Positions 16,895-26,019 are shown, numbered from the stretch's first letter. The stretch: 64,000 nucleotides of DNA from Gaiella sp038230035 (GCA_038230035.1 JBBRNX010000017.1:1-64000); one strand, 5' to 3'. Numbers and translations are program-made. The notes: a model not told the origin generated them from the sequence alone.

Positions 16895-18093
16895 CCGACT
16901 CCCAGCTGCTGCCGCCGACCGTCACCGGCAAGGGCGCGTTTTACGCAGGTAGCGTCCTCGACCATCGCTTCGGCACGAGCGACCCGTACACAGTGGGCGT
17001 CGAGGAGGAGTACATGCTGCTCGACGGGACGACGTTCGACCTCGTGCAGCACATCGACACGGTGCTCGCAGCCGTCAAAGGGCACGAGCTCGAGTCGCAG
17101 GTGAACGCCGAGCTGATGCAGTCGGTGCTGGAGATCGCGACGCCCGTGTGCCGGAGCCCCGGCGACATCATGCGCGAGCTCCTCAAGCTCCGGGGCTACG
17201 TCGCAGGCGTGGCGCGCGACAAAGGCCTCCGGGTCGGCTCGGCGGGCACGCATCCGTTCAGCCTGTTCGAGCGACAGCGGATCACCGCGCGCGACCGCTA
17301 CCACCAACTCGTCGATGCGCTTCAGTACGTCGCTCGGCGAGAGCTGATCTTCGGCATGCACATCCACGTGGCGGTCGACGACCCGGACAAGGCGATCCAG
17401 GTCGTGAACGGGCTCCTGCCGCAGCTGGCGCCGCTCCTCGCGCTGTCGGCGAGCTCGCCGTTCTGGCGTGGCGAGCCGACCGGGCTCGCATCCAGCCGGC
17501 AGATGGTTTTCGCCGCCTTCCCGCGCTCAGGGCCACCGCCGCGCTTCCGCGACTACGCCGACTACGCCGAGGTCGTCGGCCAGCTCGAGCAGACAGGGTG
17601 CATCGCCGACTACACGCACATCTGGTGGGACATCCGCCCGCACCCGCGGCTCGGCACGATCGAGATCCGCATCTGCGACGCGGTCACACGGGTCGAGGAC
17701 GCCGTCGCGATCGCCGCGTACTGCCAGGCCCTCGTCAAGCAACTCAGCGAGATGTACGACGCCGGCGAGCAGATCCCGACGTTCCACCGGATCCTGACGA
17801 GCGAGAACAAGTGGCTTGCCGCACGCTACGGACTCGAGGCGCCGGTGATGGATCTGGCGACAGGCCGCCGGAACCGGATGCCGATCGCACAACTCGTCAG
17901 GCGGACGTTGCGCGAGATCGAGCCGCACGCACGCGAGCTCGGCTCCGAGCGCGAGCTCGAGGAAGTCCGTGCGCTGCTCGGCCGCGGAAACAGCGCCGAG
18001 CGGCAGCTCCGGATCTGGAACGCGAACCGCGACATCGCCGAGGTTGCTGAAGAGATCGCGAACGCGACCGAGCGCGTCGCCGCCGGCAGCTAA
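16891..18093 (+). CDS. Carboxylate-amine ligase, YbdK type (glutamate--cysteine ligase GCS2 family)
   Basis: A 400-residue ATP-dependent ligase of the GCS2 family. Hallmarks are YTVGVEEEYMLLD near the N-terminus, ELMQSVLEIATP, the HIHVAVDD substrate/metal segment, and WWDIRPHPRLGTIEIRICD. YbdK-like enzymes make gamma-glutamyl-type bonds, with weak glutamate-cysteine ligase activity in characterised members; the true substrates here are unknown. The start GTG overlaps the RidA stop by four bases. Its stop overlaps the convergent propeller gene by four bases. Confidence 0.9.
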   Translation: MTDSQLLPPTVTGKGAFYAGSVLDHRFGTSDPYTVGVEEEYMLLDGTTFDLVQHIDTVLAAVKGHELESQVNAELMQSVLEIATPVCRSPGDIMRELLKLRGYVAGVARDKGLRVGSAGTHPFSLFERQRITARDRYHQLVDALQYVARRELIFGMHIHVAVDDPDKAIQVVNGLLPQLAPLLALSASSPFWRGEPTGLASSRQMVFAAFPRSGPPPRFRDYADYAEVVGQLEQTGCIADYTHIWWDIRPHPRLGTIEIRICDAVTRVEDAVAIAAYCQALVKQLSEMYDAGEQIPTFHRILTSENKWLAARYGLEAPVMDLATGRRNRMPIAQLVRRTLREIEPHARELGSERELEEVRALLGRGNSAERQLRIWNANRDIAEVAEEIANATERVAAGS

Positions 18094-19079
18094 CCGGCTT
18101 CGACGATGCAGGCGTCGTGGGCAGAGCGGGCGATCTTGCGGATCCTGCGAACCGAGCCGTTCGGGGCAAGCACGCACACCGTGCCGAGGTCGAGCGAAGG
18201 CGTGACGGCCACCGGACGGCCGAAGGTCAGCTCGGCCGCGCCATAGGTGACGTTGTAGGAGCCGTCTGGGACGGAACTCTCTTTGACCAGGGCCCCATCG
18301 AGCCGGTGGACACGGACAGTCCCGCTGTCACCGCTCGCGACGTAGGCACGAGATCCCGAGAACGCGATGTGCTGCGGGGGCAGATCGGCGCCCAGCAACC
18401 TCGGCGGCGCGCTCCCTGCTGTGGAGTACACGGCTATGGCACTCGTGCTCCCGGACGTCACCCAGACCTGGTCGCCGCCCGGCGCGAACACGACGTCGTG
18501 CGCCAGGAACGGCGGGACGACTGTACGCAGGAGCCGTGGTCGGCGCGAATCCGAGAGATCGAGTACCGCGACGGCACGAGCCTTGGTCCCGAGCGCCGTC
18601 CAGAGCGTGCGGCCATCGGGGCTCGCCGAGATGTGCCGCGCCGGACCCGGAACGCGCGTGCGATGAATGACACGCAGGCGGACAAGGTCGACCGTCACGA
18701 CCTCGTCGCGCTTCGAATCGCTGACGTAGGCGAGACGTTCGAGCGGGTGCATCGCCGTGTACCGCGGTTCGCTGAAGCCCTCGATCTCGCGGAGAACCGA
18801 CAACGTCGCCGCGTCGACGATGCTGAGGCGCCCGAAGGGCGTGTGCGCCACCACCGCGTGTCCGAAGAGATTGCTCTCGATGCTGCGAGGGCCAGGCGCC
18901 GTCGGAACGCGTTCCACGATCCGGCCCGACGCGACCTCGACGGCAACGAGGTGCGCCTCGAGGTCCGCGGTCACGAGCGCGACGACTCCGCCGCCGGCCG
19001 AGGCGGCAAGTAGACGCCGCGGCACCGTCGCCGCCAGAAGTGGCGCGCCTGCGGCGATCAGAAAGGTGCGGCGGTTCAT
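18090..19079 (-). CDS. Tat-exported YVTN-type beta-propeller protein
   Basis: A 329-residue secreted protein with a twin-arginine-like signal (MNRRTFLIAAGAPLLA, cleavage near residue 27) followed by a seven-bladed-type propeller with repeats such as VVALVTADLEAHLVAVEV, RLAYVSDSKRDEVVTVDL and QVWVTSGSTSAIAVYS. It resembles lactonase/YncE-like proteins, but no catalytic residues can be assigned. It is convergent with the ligase gene and divergent from an ECF sigma factor gene. Function unknown. Confidence 0.82.
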   Translation of the reverse strand: MNRRTFLIAAGAPLLAATVPRRLLAASAGGGVVALVTADLEAHLVAVEVASGRIVERVPTAPGPRSIESNLFGHAVVAHTPFGRLSIVDAATLSVLREIEGFSEPRYTAMHPLERLAYVSDSKRDEVVTVDLVRLRVIHRTRVPGPARHISASPDGRTLWTALGTKARAVAVLDLSDSRRPRLLRTVVPPFLAHDVVFAPGGDQVWVTSGSTSAIAVYSTAGSAPPRLLGADLPPQHIAFSGSRAYVASGDSGTVRVHRLDGALVKESSVPDGSYNVTYGAAELTFGRPVAVTPSLDLGTVCVLAPNGSVRRIRKIARSAHDACIVEAG

Positions 19080-19198
19080 GGACGTCAGTACGGCGCGGCG
19101 AGCGCGAGAGGTCCCGCCAGATCACCGGACCTCCGGGGGCGTTCCGGCCGTATCTCTTCCGTGGACCTAGCCGATCCCGCGGGTCGTATGGTCCTGCA

Positions 19199-19714
19199 GT
19201 GGCACAGGCAGGGCGAGACGAGCGCGCCTGGGTGCGAGGAGCGCAGGCGGGATCGACCTCGGATCTCGAGGCGCTCTTCCGCGCCTACTGGCCGCGGTCG
19301 TTTCGAGCCGCGTACCTCGTCGTGCACGACTCAGCCGCTGCCGAGGATATCGCGCAAGAAGCGTTCCTGGCGGCCATCCGAGCGCTCGACCGCTTCGACC
19401 GGCGCCGCCCATTCGGGCCATGGCTGCATCGCATCGTCGTCAACCGTGCGATCGACTGGTCACGCGCCCGGACGCTTCGCGCCGAAACAGAACTCGACAC
19501 GACCGCGGCAAGCACCGACCAATCGAGCGGGTTCGATGACGCGACGCTTGCGAGCCTCCGCGCCTTACCGCCGGAGCATCGCGCAGTGATCGTGCTCCGC
19601 CACCTCCTCGAATACACGCCCGGCGAAATCGCGGATCTGCTCGACCTGCCACGCGGCACCGTCAACTCGCGACTCCGGCGTGGTCTCGACTCGCTCGCGG
19701 AGACGCTCGAATGA
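19199..19714 (+). CDS. ECF RNA polymerase sigma factor (first module)
   Basis: A 171-residue sigma-70 family regulator. Region 2 is seen at RSFRAAYLVVHDSAAAEDIAQEAFLAA and RPFGPWLHRIVVNRAID, region 4 at LRALPPEHRAVIVLRHLLEYTPGEIADLL and GTVNSRLRRGL. The GTG at 19199 gives a normal ECF length; upstream in-frame codons overlap the divergent gene. The stop overlaps the ATG of the next gene (ATGA), whose product has a membrane segment and could be its anti-sigma partner. Confidence 0.9.
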   Translation: MAQAGRDERAWVRGAQAGSTSDLEALFRAYWPRSFRAAYLVVHDSAAAEDIAQEAFLAAIRALDRFDRRRPFGPWLHRIVVNRAIDWSRARTLRAETELDTTAASTDQSSGFDDATLASLRALPPEHRAVIVLRHLLEYTPGEIADLLDLPRGTVNSRLRRGLDSLAETLE

Positions 19715-20850
19715 GACGCGCGCTCGAACACGTCGAGATTCCGGACGAGCACGACGCGCGCGAACGCGGCTGGCGGGTCGCCCAAGCCGCCTTCGGCGAA
19801 CGACAGCCAGTGCGCCACCGAGATCGGCGCCGGCTCGTCCCCGCGATCGCGATCGTGGTTGCAGGTGCAGTTGTGGCGGCCGCGATTTCCTCGCCCGGGC
19901 GCGCTCTACTTCGCTCGATCCGCGAGACGGTCGGCGTCCGGGGAGCACGGTCGGCGCTCTTCTCGCTACCGGCCTCCGGGGCGCTGCTCGTCCACTCCGA
20001 CGGCGGGGTCTGGGTGGTGCAGGCGGACGGATCGAAGCGACGCCTCGGCGCCTACCGCTCGGCGTCGTGGTCGCCCAACGGCCTCTACGTCGCCGCGACA
20101 AGGCGCAGCGCTCTCTACGCGCTTACTCCGGGTGGCGAGGAGCGCTGGTCATTGGCCCGCCCGAGCGTGGCGTTCCCGAGCTGGACGGGATCACGTACCG
20201 ACAGTCGAATTGCGTACAGCGACAAGTCGGGACTTCACGTGGTCGCAGGCGACGGAACGGGCGATCGGTTCCTTGCTCCGGCTGAGTACGGACCCTTCGC
20301 CTGGCGGACCGGCTCTTTGCGGGAGCTCGCGTACGTCTCGGCGAGCGAGGTGCGACTTCAGGATGTGCAGACCGGGCGGGTGATCTGGCGTGCGAATCGG
20401 GGTCCGGCAGAGCCGGTGCTGGCCATTTCTTGGTCAGGCGACGGCAAGCGACTCCTCGTACTCGCCGCTCACGCACTTCGGGTCTACGACGAACACGGCC
20501 GCCTGGTCCGTCGGAACGATCCGGCCTACGGCACGACGTACGCAGATGCTGCGTTCGTTCCGGGAACGCACAGGCCGGCGGTGATCCGGAGTCACGGCGC
20601 GCAGAGCGACGTGTTCTTGTTCCCGGGTGGCCCCGTTCTCTTTCACGGCAAGGGGGGCCTCCAGCAACTCACCTGGTCTCCTGACGGCAGCTGGCTGCTC
20701 GTCACATGGCCGTCAGCGGATCAGTGGGTGCTTCTCCAGGTGGCGCGCGGCGGTGCGACCAAGCGTATCCAGGCCATCGCGAACATCTCGGCGCAGTTCC
20801 GCTCTCAGAGCTTCCCGCGGATCGAGGGCTGGTGCTGCGCGCAGCCGTAG
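19711..20850 (+). CDS. Membrane-anchored WD40/TolB-like protein, candidate anti-sigma partner
   Basis: A 379-residue protein with a short basic cytoplasmic N-terminus (residues 1-42), one membrane segment (about 43-62, LVPAIAIVVAGAVVAAAI) and an outer WD40/TolB-like propeller with repeats such as ASWSPNGLYVAATRR, ISWSGDGKRLLVLA and LTWSPDGSWLLVTW. Position directly after an ECF sigma gene with a four-base overlap suggests it senses or transmits a surface signal. No zinc-binding anti-sigma motif is seen, so anti-sigma activity is inference from context. Confidence 0.8.
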   Translation: MRRALEHVEIPDEHDARERGWRVAQAAFGERQPVRHRDRRRLVPAIAIVVAGAVVAAAISSPGRALLRSIRETVGVRGARSALFSLPASGALLVHSDGGVWVVQADGSKRRLGAYRSASWSPNGLYVAATRRSALYALTPGGEERWSLARPSVAFPSWTGSRTDSRIAYSDKSGLHVVAGDGTGDRFLAPAEYGPFAWRTGSLRELAYVSASEVRLQDVQTGRVIWRANRGPAEPVLAISWSGDGKRLLVLAAHALRVYDEHGRLVRRNDPAYGTTYADAAFVPGTHRPAVIRSHGAQSDVFLFPGGPVLFHGKGGLQQLTWSPDGSWLLVTWPSADQWVLLQVARGGATKRIQAIANISAQFRSQSFPRIEGWCCAQP

Positions 20851-21935
20851 TCGCAATCGTTCTGACCGCGATGACGCTTGGGGCAGCCGCCGCCGACTTT
20901 GGCACGCGACGGTTTGAGAACCGAGTTGCCGGATATACCCTCGAGTTGCCCGCCGGCTGGCATATACGCATCGATCCAACAACCGGTGCGGCCACCGTCG
21001 GGACATTCGCCGCGAGTCGACCCGGAGACGTCGGCGAACGCCTCCCGCCCGGCGAAACGTCCGTCATCCTCGGCGACGACGGCCCGATCTGGGCGCTGCC
21101 GCGCTGGGCACGCACTACTACTCCACTCTCAGGAGCGCTTCCGGAGATGCGGACGTACGAAGGATTCACCGCTCGCATGCTGCGCTTCCGCGCTCAGGGA
21201 CACGTCTTCACCGCCTACGTCGAGGGCGCGCCGCGCACGCGGACGACGCTTCGGATCCTCGCCTCGATCGCGCTTACGGCCCGCGGACGCTTGCTGGCCA
21301 ATGTCAGCTCGGTACGGGTGATCGGCCGCTCGGTGCAAGGGAGACCGCTTCGGGCCTGGCGGAGAGGCAACCCGCGCAGCCACCGGCGCATCCTCATCGT
21401 CGGTTGCATCCACGGCGACGAGTGCGCCGGCATGGCGATCACGGCCCGACTCGTCGACCTTGTCCGACCCACGACCGCCGATCTCTGGGTGATCCAGGAC
21501 TTGAATCCGGACGGCCTCCACGCGGCGACCCGCCAGAACGCCCATGGCGTCGACCTGAACCGGAACTTCGGCGCGATGTGGCAGCCGATCGGGCGGCTGG
21601 GCTCGCGGCAGTATTCGGGGCATCGGCCGTTCTCCGAGCCGGAGTCTCGCGCGGCGCGCGCACTGATCCTCCGGCTACGCCCGCAGATCACGATCTGGTT
21701 TCATCAGCCGCAGGCCGTCGTCCGTGCGTGGGGGCCGAGCGTGTCCGCAGCGCGACGCTTCGCGCGCCTTGCCGGCGCGCCGTACCGATCGCTCCCCTGG
21801 CTCGCCGGCACAGCACCGAATTGGCAGAACCATCTCGGCCTGATCTCGTTCGTGGTCGAACTACCGCCGGGGCCGCTCGAGACGACCAGCGCCGACCGTT
21901 ACGCGAGCGCGATCCTGCGGCTGGCCGAGGAATAG
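20832..21935 (+). CDS. M14-family zinc carboxypeptidase, MpaA-like (murein peptide amidase)
   Basis: A 367-residue exported peptidase. An N-terminal signal (VLRAAVVAIVLTAMTLGAA) is followed by a 140-residue N-domain and an M14 catalytic domain. Zinc ligands are His194 and Glu197 in GCIHGDECAG and His291 in TIWFHQPQ; GVDLNRNFG is the substrate-binding Arg motif and Glu343 (FVVELPPG) the likely catalytic acid. MpaA-like enzymes cleave gamma-D-Glu-meso-DAP bonds in murein peptides. GTG at 20832 overlaps the preceding gene by 19 bases and begins the signal peptide. A degenerate paralogue lies two genes downstream. Confidence 0.87.
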   Translation: MLRAAVVAIVLTAMTLGAAAADFGTRRFENRVAGYTLELPAGWHIRIDPTTGAATVGTFAASRPGDVGERLPPGETSVILGDDGPIWALPRWARTTTPLSGALPEMRTYEGFTARMLRFRAQGHVFTAYVEGAPRTRTTLRILASIALTARGRLLANVSSVRVIGRSVQGRPLRAWRRGNPRSHRRILIVGCIHGDECAGMAITARLVDLVRPTTADLWVIQDLNPDGLHAATRQNAHGVDLNRNFGAMWQPIGRLGSRQYSGHRPFSEPESRAARALILRLRPQITIWFHQPQAVVRAWGPSVSAARRFARLAGAPYRSLPWLAGTAPNWQNHLGLISFVVELPPGPLETTSADRYASAILRLAEE

Positions 21936-21937
21936 CC

Positions 21938-22930
21938 GTGGCCCGTCCGCGCACTAGCATGGTGATCTCGCTTGCAGCCCTGGCAGTCGCCGGGTTGGCC
22001 CCGGACGGGCTCGCCACTTCCGCCGGAGGATCGCCGCTCGTGTGGGTCTCCGTGGCCGGCTCGCGTGAGCTCGTGGAGGTCGATCTCGACACGAGGCGCG
22101 TGACGGCTCGCATCGCCCTCACGACGCAACCGGGAGTCATCGCATCGTCCTTTGATCTTCGCAAGCTCCTCGTCGCGAGCCCGTCCGCAGGCACCCCCAC
22201 GCTCGTCGACGGCGTCAACCGGAAGGTGGAGGCGGTGTTCCGCGGCCTCGGGCATCCGTCGGCAGTGGCTTTCGGTCAACGGCCGTACGCGGCACCTTCG
22301 CGCTATGCCTACGTGTCGGATCAACGCCGGGGCCGGCTTGTCGTTCTCGACCTACGTCGCAAGCGCGTCGCGTCGCGCGTGCCAGCGGGACCGCGCCCGG
22401 GCGCCGTAGTCGCCGGCGATCTCCTGTGGCTGGCGACCGGCGCGCCGAGCCCAGGTCTGAGGATGTTCGCCCTCACGAATCCGGCCCGCCCCCGGCTGGA
22501 GTTCCGACTCACCACTCATCTGGCGATCCGAGACATCGCGCTGCAGCCGGATAGCGCGAACCTCTACGTCACGTATCGAGGTTCGCGCCTGATCGGCAAG
22601 CTCAACGGAGGGTCGCGGCAAGTCGTCTGGGCACGGGATGTGGGCGACGTCGTCGGCTCGGTCGCATTCGATTACTACGCCGGACAACGGCTGTGGCTCG
22701 CCGCGCCGCGAAGCGGACGGTTGCTGCTGGTTTCGGCGCGATCGGGTCGCGTACTCCGCAGGGTCACAGGCTGCCGCGGCGCCGCTGACGTCGCTCTCGT
22801 CGGCACGCGCTGGGTCGTCGCGGCGTGTGCCGACGCCGGATCGATCCTGGTCTACGACGCCGTCACCAGGCAGCGAGTGCTCGTGCCGGTCGGCCTCCGG
22901 CCAGTTGGCGTCGCGGGGATTGTCGGGTGA
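21938..22930 (+). CDS. Secreted YVTN-type beta-propeller protein
   Basis: A 330-residue protein with an N-terminal signal (hydrophobic VISLAALAVAGLA) and repeats of propeller type: PLVWVSVAGSRELVEVDL, RYAYVSDQRRGRLVVLDL, NLYVTYRGSRLIGKL, RLWLAAPRSGRLLLV. GTG at 21938 is chosen because GAGGAA lies five bases upstream; ATG at 21959 is the alternative. Two bases separate it from the M14 gene and its GTGA overlaps the next gene, so it belongs to the same operon. No enzymatic motif is seen; a scaffold or ligand-binding role is likely. Confidence 0.82.
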   Translation: MARPRTSMVISLAALAVAGLAPDGLATSAGGSPLVWVSVAGSRELVEVDLDTRRVTARIALTTQPGVIASSFDLRKLLVASPSAGTPTLVDGVNRKVEAVFRGLGHPSAVAFGQRPYAAPSRYAYVSDQRRGRLVVLDLRRKRVASRVPAGPRPGAVVAGDLLWLATGAPSPGLRMFALTNPARPRLEFRLTTHLAIRDIALQPDSANLYVTYRGSRLIGKLNGGSRQVVWARDVGDVVGSVAFDYYAGQRLWLAAPRSGRLLLVSARSGRVLRRVTGCRGAADVALVGTRWVVAACADAGSILVYDAVTRQRVLVPVGLRPVGVAGIVG

Positions 22931-23739
22931 GGCAGAAACGCTCCTGGGTTCTCGTTCTCTCGGTCTTGTTGCTTGCGAGCGTTCTTGCCGGCTGCGGCAA
23001 CGGTGGCCGCGAGAACGCGCTCCATCGCGTCGAGAGTCGCGGGTCGGGATTCACGCTGCTGATTCCCCACGGCTGGCGCGCTTGGGACAACTCGCCCTAC
23101 GGCTCACGGGCTGTGATGCTCTCGACGTACCGGATCGCGCGCCTCGGCGACATCACCGAGACCCCGCCCCAGGGCGAGACGTGGCTGCTCCTCTACTACG
23201 GCGGCCCGCTCTGGGAGAGGCGGGGGACGGCGAAGCAGTTTCAGCCGCTTCCAAGTCGGCTTGCCGCAGAGGGCGGCATCGAAGGCTTCGGCAACGGGCG
23301 CAACCTCATCTTCAGAGCCGTCGGACATGCGTTCCAGGCCTTCATCAAGGGAGACCCTCGGGCCGCAGCCACGCTCGGCATCCTGCGGAGCATCAGGTTC
23401 ACCCCATACGGCCGCTCGCTGGCGCTCGCAGTCAGGGTCCACACCGTCGAAGGTGTCCAGATCTGGCGGATTGGCAACCCGCGCAGCACACGCCAGCTCA
23501 TCGTCGTCGGCTGTCCGCGACAGGCGAAGGGCTGTAGCGGCCTCGCCGTGACGAACCGCCTCGTCAACCGCTCCGACAAGCCACTTGCGGCCGACCTCTG
23601 GGTGATCGAGCGCTTGCGTGGTCGCGAGGATATCCTCGCCCGCCTCCAGCGCCAGCTGAAGCCCGAGGCGACGATCCGGCTCGGTTCGATCCACGATCCC
23701 GAGCTGTGGACACGCCGCATCGTCGCGCTCGCGCGCTGA
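22927..23739 (+). CDS. Degenerate M14-peptidase-like lipoprotein
   Basis: A 270-residue protein with a lipobox signal (VLLLASVLAGCGN). It aligns with the MpaA-like gene two genes upstream: the N-domain (SGFTLLIPHGWRAW), QIWRIGNPRS, QLIVVGC, and ADLWVIERL against ADLWVIQDL. However, HGDE is replaced by a PRQAKG segment (about residues 197-202), the DLNRNF motif is gone, and the chain ends before the catalytic Glu. It is therefore a non-catalytic paralogue, perhaps a muropeptide-binding or inhibitory partner. The frame is intact over its length, which argues against simple decay. It is coupled to the propeller gene by a GTGA overlap. Confidence 0.82.
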   Translation: MRQKRSWVLVLSVLLLASVLAGCGNGGRENALHRVESRGSGFTLLIPHGWRAWDNSPYGSRAVMLSTYRIARLGDITETPPQGETWLLLYYGGPLWERRGTAKQFQPLPSRLAAEGGIEGFGNGRNLIFRAVGHAFQAFIKGDPRAAATLGILRSIRFTPYGRSLALAVRVHTVEGVQIWRIGNPRSTRQLIVVGCPRQAKGCSGLAVTNRLVNRSDKPLAADLWVIERLRGREDILARLQRQLKPEATIRLGSIHDPELWTRRIVALAR

Positions 23740-23769
23740 GCGGCCGCATCGGGAACGCCGAGGCCGTTG

Positions 23770-24348
23770 GTGGTGTATGAGGGGGCGGTGGAGCAGCTGC
23801 CCGACGACGGCGTGCTCATCGAGCAGGCCCGGGAGGGGGACATCACGGCCTACGGCCACCTCGTCGCGCGCTACCAGGACACCGCTTTCCGCATCGCATA
23901 CCTCATCACGCGGAGTCCGACGGACGCCGAGGATGCGGCGCAAGCCGGCTTCCTGAAGGCCTACGCGGCGCTTCATCGCTTTCACGTCGGAGCCCCGTTT
24001 CGCCCATGGCTCCTGCGGATCGTCGCGAACGAAGCCCGGAACCGCAGCCGTCACGAGCGGCGTCAGGCCCGACTCATCCCGCGCATTGGCGGCTCGGAGC
24101 CACGCCACCGCACGGAGCGATCGGCGGAGGAGGTCGTCCTCACCGACGAGACGCACCGGCTCCTCGCGGGCGCCCTCTGGCGCCTCCGCTACGAGGAGCG
24201 CCTCGCGATCTTCACGCGCTACTTCCTCGACCTATCCGAAGCGGAGGCCGCCGTCGTCCTCGGCTGCCCGGCCGGAACCGTCAAGTCGCGCCTCTCACGC
24301 GGGCTCGAGCATCTCCGCGCCGATTTCCAGTGGGAGCCCGATGCCTGA
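23770..24348 (+). CDS. ECF RNA polymerase sigma factor (second module)
   Basis: A 192-residue sigma-70 family factor: region 2 at LVARYQDTAFRIAYLITRSPTDAEDAAQAGF and PFRPWLLRIVANEARNRSR, region 4 at LSEAEAAVVLGCPAGTVKSRLSRGL. The start is uncertain: TTG 23767, GTG 23770, GTG 23773 and GTG 23788 are all in frame; GTG 23770 has GAGG seven bases upstream. The stop overlaps the ATG of the broken anti-sigma-like gene by eight bases. It is the second ECF factor in the same run of co-directional genes. Confidence 0.88.
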   Translation: MVYEGAVEQLPDDGVLIEQAREGDITAYGHLVARYQDTAFRIAYLITRSPTDAEDAAQAGFLKAYAALHRFHVGAPFRPWLLRIVANEARNRSRHERRQARLIPRIGGSEPRHRTERSAEEVVLTDETHRLLAGALWRLRYEERLAIFTRYFLDLSEAEAAVVLGCPAGTVKSRLSRGLEHLRADFQWEPDA

Positions 24349-25030
24349 GATAGATCGGACACTCCGCGAGCTTGTGGCAGCGACCCGCTACCCGCCGACG
24401 CCGGACGTCGCCGCATACGTCGTCGCGGCGATCCCGCAGAGGCGACAACGTCGTCTCGTCGTCGTCGCACTCGCCGCAATGGCAATGCTGATCGCCTTGG
24501 CAATCGCCTTCGCGGTCCCACCGGCGCGGAGCGCAATTCTCGACTGGCTCGGCTTCGGCCCGATCCGCATCGAGCACGTGTCGACGCTCCCGCCCGTGCC
24601 TGACTCAGCGACGCTAGCGCTAGGACGCGCGGCAACACTCGCAGAGGCGCGACGTGCCATGGGGTTCCCCATCCTGAGGCTGCCGCGCGAGGCCGACGGC
24701 CTCTTCGTCGACAAGCCGGACGGCGAGGTGACGCTTGTCTAAGGAAACCTCCTGCTCACTGAGCTCCGCGGCCACGGGGTGTACGTGGCGCAGAAGGTAG
24801 TCGGCCCCGGAACACATGTCGAAGAGGTCAGGGTCGCGGGCCAACCCGGTCTTTGGCTAGCAGGCAAACCGCACCTCTTCGCCTATCTCGATCCAGCCGG
24901 CGAGTTCCGGACGGGTCGCGTCCGATTGGCCGGGAATACGCTCCTGTGGGAGCATGGGGCTCTCGTCCTGCGCCTGGAAGGGGCGGGATCGAAGACACAG
25001 GCTCTGCGTCTCGCGGCGTCGGTCAGCTAG
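24341..25030 (+). pseudogene. Membrane anti-sigma-like protein interrupted by an in-frame TAA
   Basis: The first part (24341-24742, 133 residues) has a cytoplasmic N-terminus, one membrane segment (about 33-55) and the start of an outer domain ending at DGEVTLV. A TAA at 24740-24742 stops it. The same frame continues without a shift through GNLLLTELRG and GLWLAGKPHLFAYLD to a TAG at 25030, giving a full length of 229 residues. TAA is not recoded in bacteria, so this is a nonsense mutation, a base error, or a gene that now makes the short form. The product would be the partner of the upstream ECF factor; the broken part is the outer sensory domain. Confidence 0.75.
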
Positions 25031-25191
25031 GAGCTCGAACCGGAATGAGCTTCGTCGTCGGGGCGGGCTGGGTGCGTGCGATGCAAGGACGCAGGGAGCC
25101 TCGCTACGAGACGTATCGAGGCGACTGAGGACGCCGCAGTGTGCGTGCACAGCACGTCCCGACGGCACAAGGCCTCATTTCGGTTCGAGCT

Positions 25192-26019
25192 CTAGCCCAC
25201 GACGCGCAGGGTTTGCGTGTCGATGACGAATGCATTCGCGTCGGTCGCGAGCCGCGCGACGAGATGTGCGCCTCCGTCCGTCAGGTCAAGGGCAGCACTC
25301 CAGATCCATTCGTCGGCAACCATCCGCGGCAGATCGACGCAGACCGCGTAGCGCCCGCGCGTGTTGAGCGCGTGGACGAAAGGCGTCTCGTTGTCGCGCC
25401 GGTAGAGCGTGTACACCCATGTTCCGTCGGCGCTCGTGGCACGCGCGACCGGAAAGCCGCGCATCGTCTGGTCCGCCTCGGACTTGTCCACGATCGTTCG
25501 TGGCAGGAGCTTGCCGGTACGGAGATCGAACGCGCGCACCGCATAGCTCGCGTCGGCCGTCGACCGGTGCTGGATCAGGTACAGCGTCCTCGCATCGGGC
25601 GAGAGCGCATCGAAGCCGAAGTCGCCGCGCAGCACGATGGTGCGAACGGGACGCAACGTCGCAGTCGAGAGAACGACGAACCGGGTTTCGGCGCTCGGCG
25701 TCGCGTCGTAGTTCGGCGGCGGGGCGAGTATGAGCCGACGGCCGTCTACCGAAAGCCCACCTGCCGTGCCGTTGAGCGTCACCGCAGGAATCCCGAACAC
25801 GCCGGCGACCCGCGCGCGGTGGAGTACGCGGCCGGTGCTGACGCGGACGGCAGTGACATTCGTCGAGGAGCCAACGGCCTTCGCCGCGTAGCGCACCGTG
25901 CCGTCGGGCGCGGTCAGGTTCACCGCGAGACCGGGCCACGGGCCCGCCCCGAACGCCGCCGCTACGACCGTCAGCGAGATCACCGCTGCTACGAACCCGA
26001 TCGACCGACGCCTGCCCAT
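25192..26019 (-). CDS. Secreted beta-propeller protein of unknown function
   Basis: A 275-residue protein. ATG at 26019 has GGAGG six bases upstream and begins a signal peptide (GRRRSIGFVAAVISLTVVAAAF). The mature part has propeller-like repeats (RFVVLSTATLRPVRTIVLRG; RTLYLIQHRSTADASYAV; TWVYTLYRRDN). It is the fourth propeller-type protein within 8 kb, but it lies on the opposite strand from the sigma cassette. No catalytic motif was recognised. Confidence 0.78.
   Translation of the reverse strand: MGRRRSIGFVAAVISLTVVAAAFGAGPWPGLAVNLTAPDGTVRYAAKAVGSSTNVTAVRVSTGRVLHRARVAGVFGIPAVTLNGTAGGLSVDGRRLILAPPPNYDATPSAETRFVVLSTATLRPVRTIVLRGDFGFDALSPDARTLYLIQHRSTADASYAVRAFDLRTGKLLPRTIVDKSEADQTMRGFPVARATSADGTWVYTLYRRDNETPFVHALNTRGRYAVCVDLPRMVADEWIWSAALDLTDGGAHLVARLATDANAFVIDTQTLRVVG

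Noticed and set aside
24740..24742. TAA as a possible recoded codon
   Set aside because: Bacterial selenocysteine uses TGA and pyrrolysine TAG; TAA is not known to be recoded, so a nonsense change or error is preferred.
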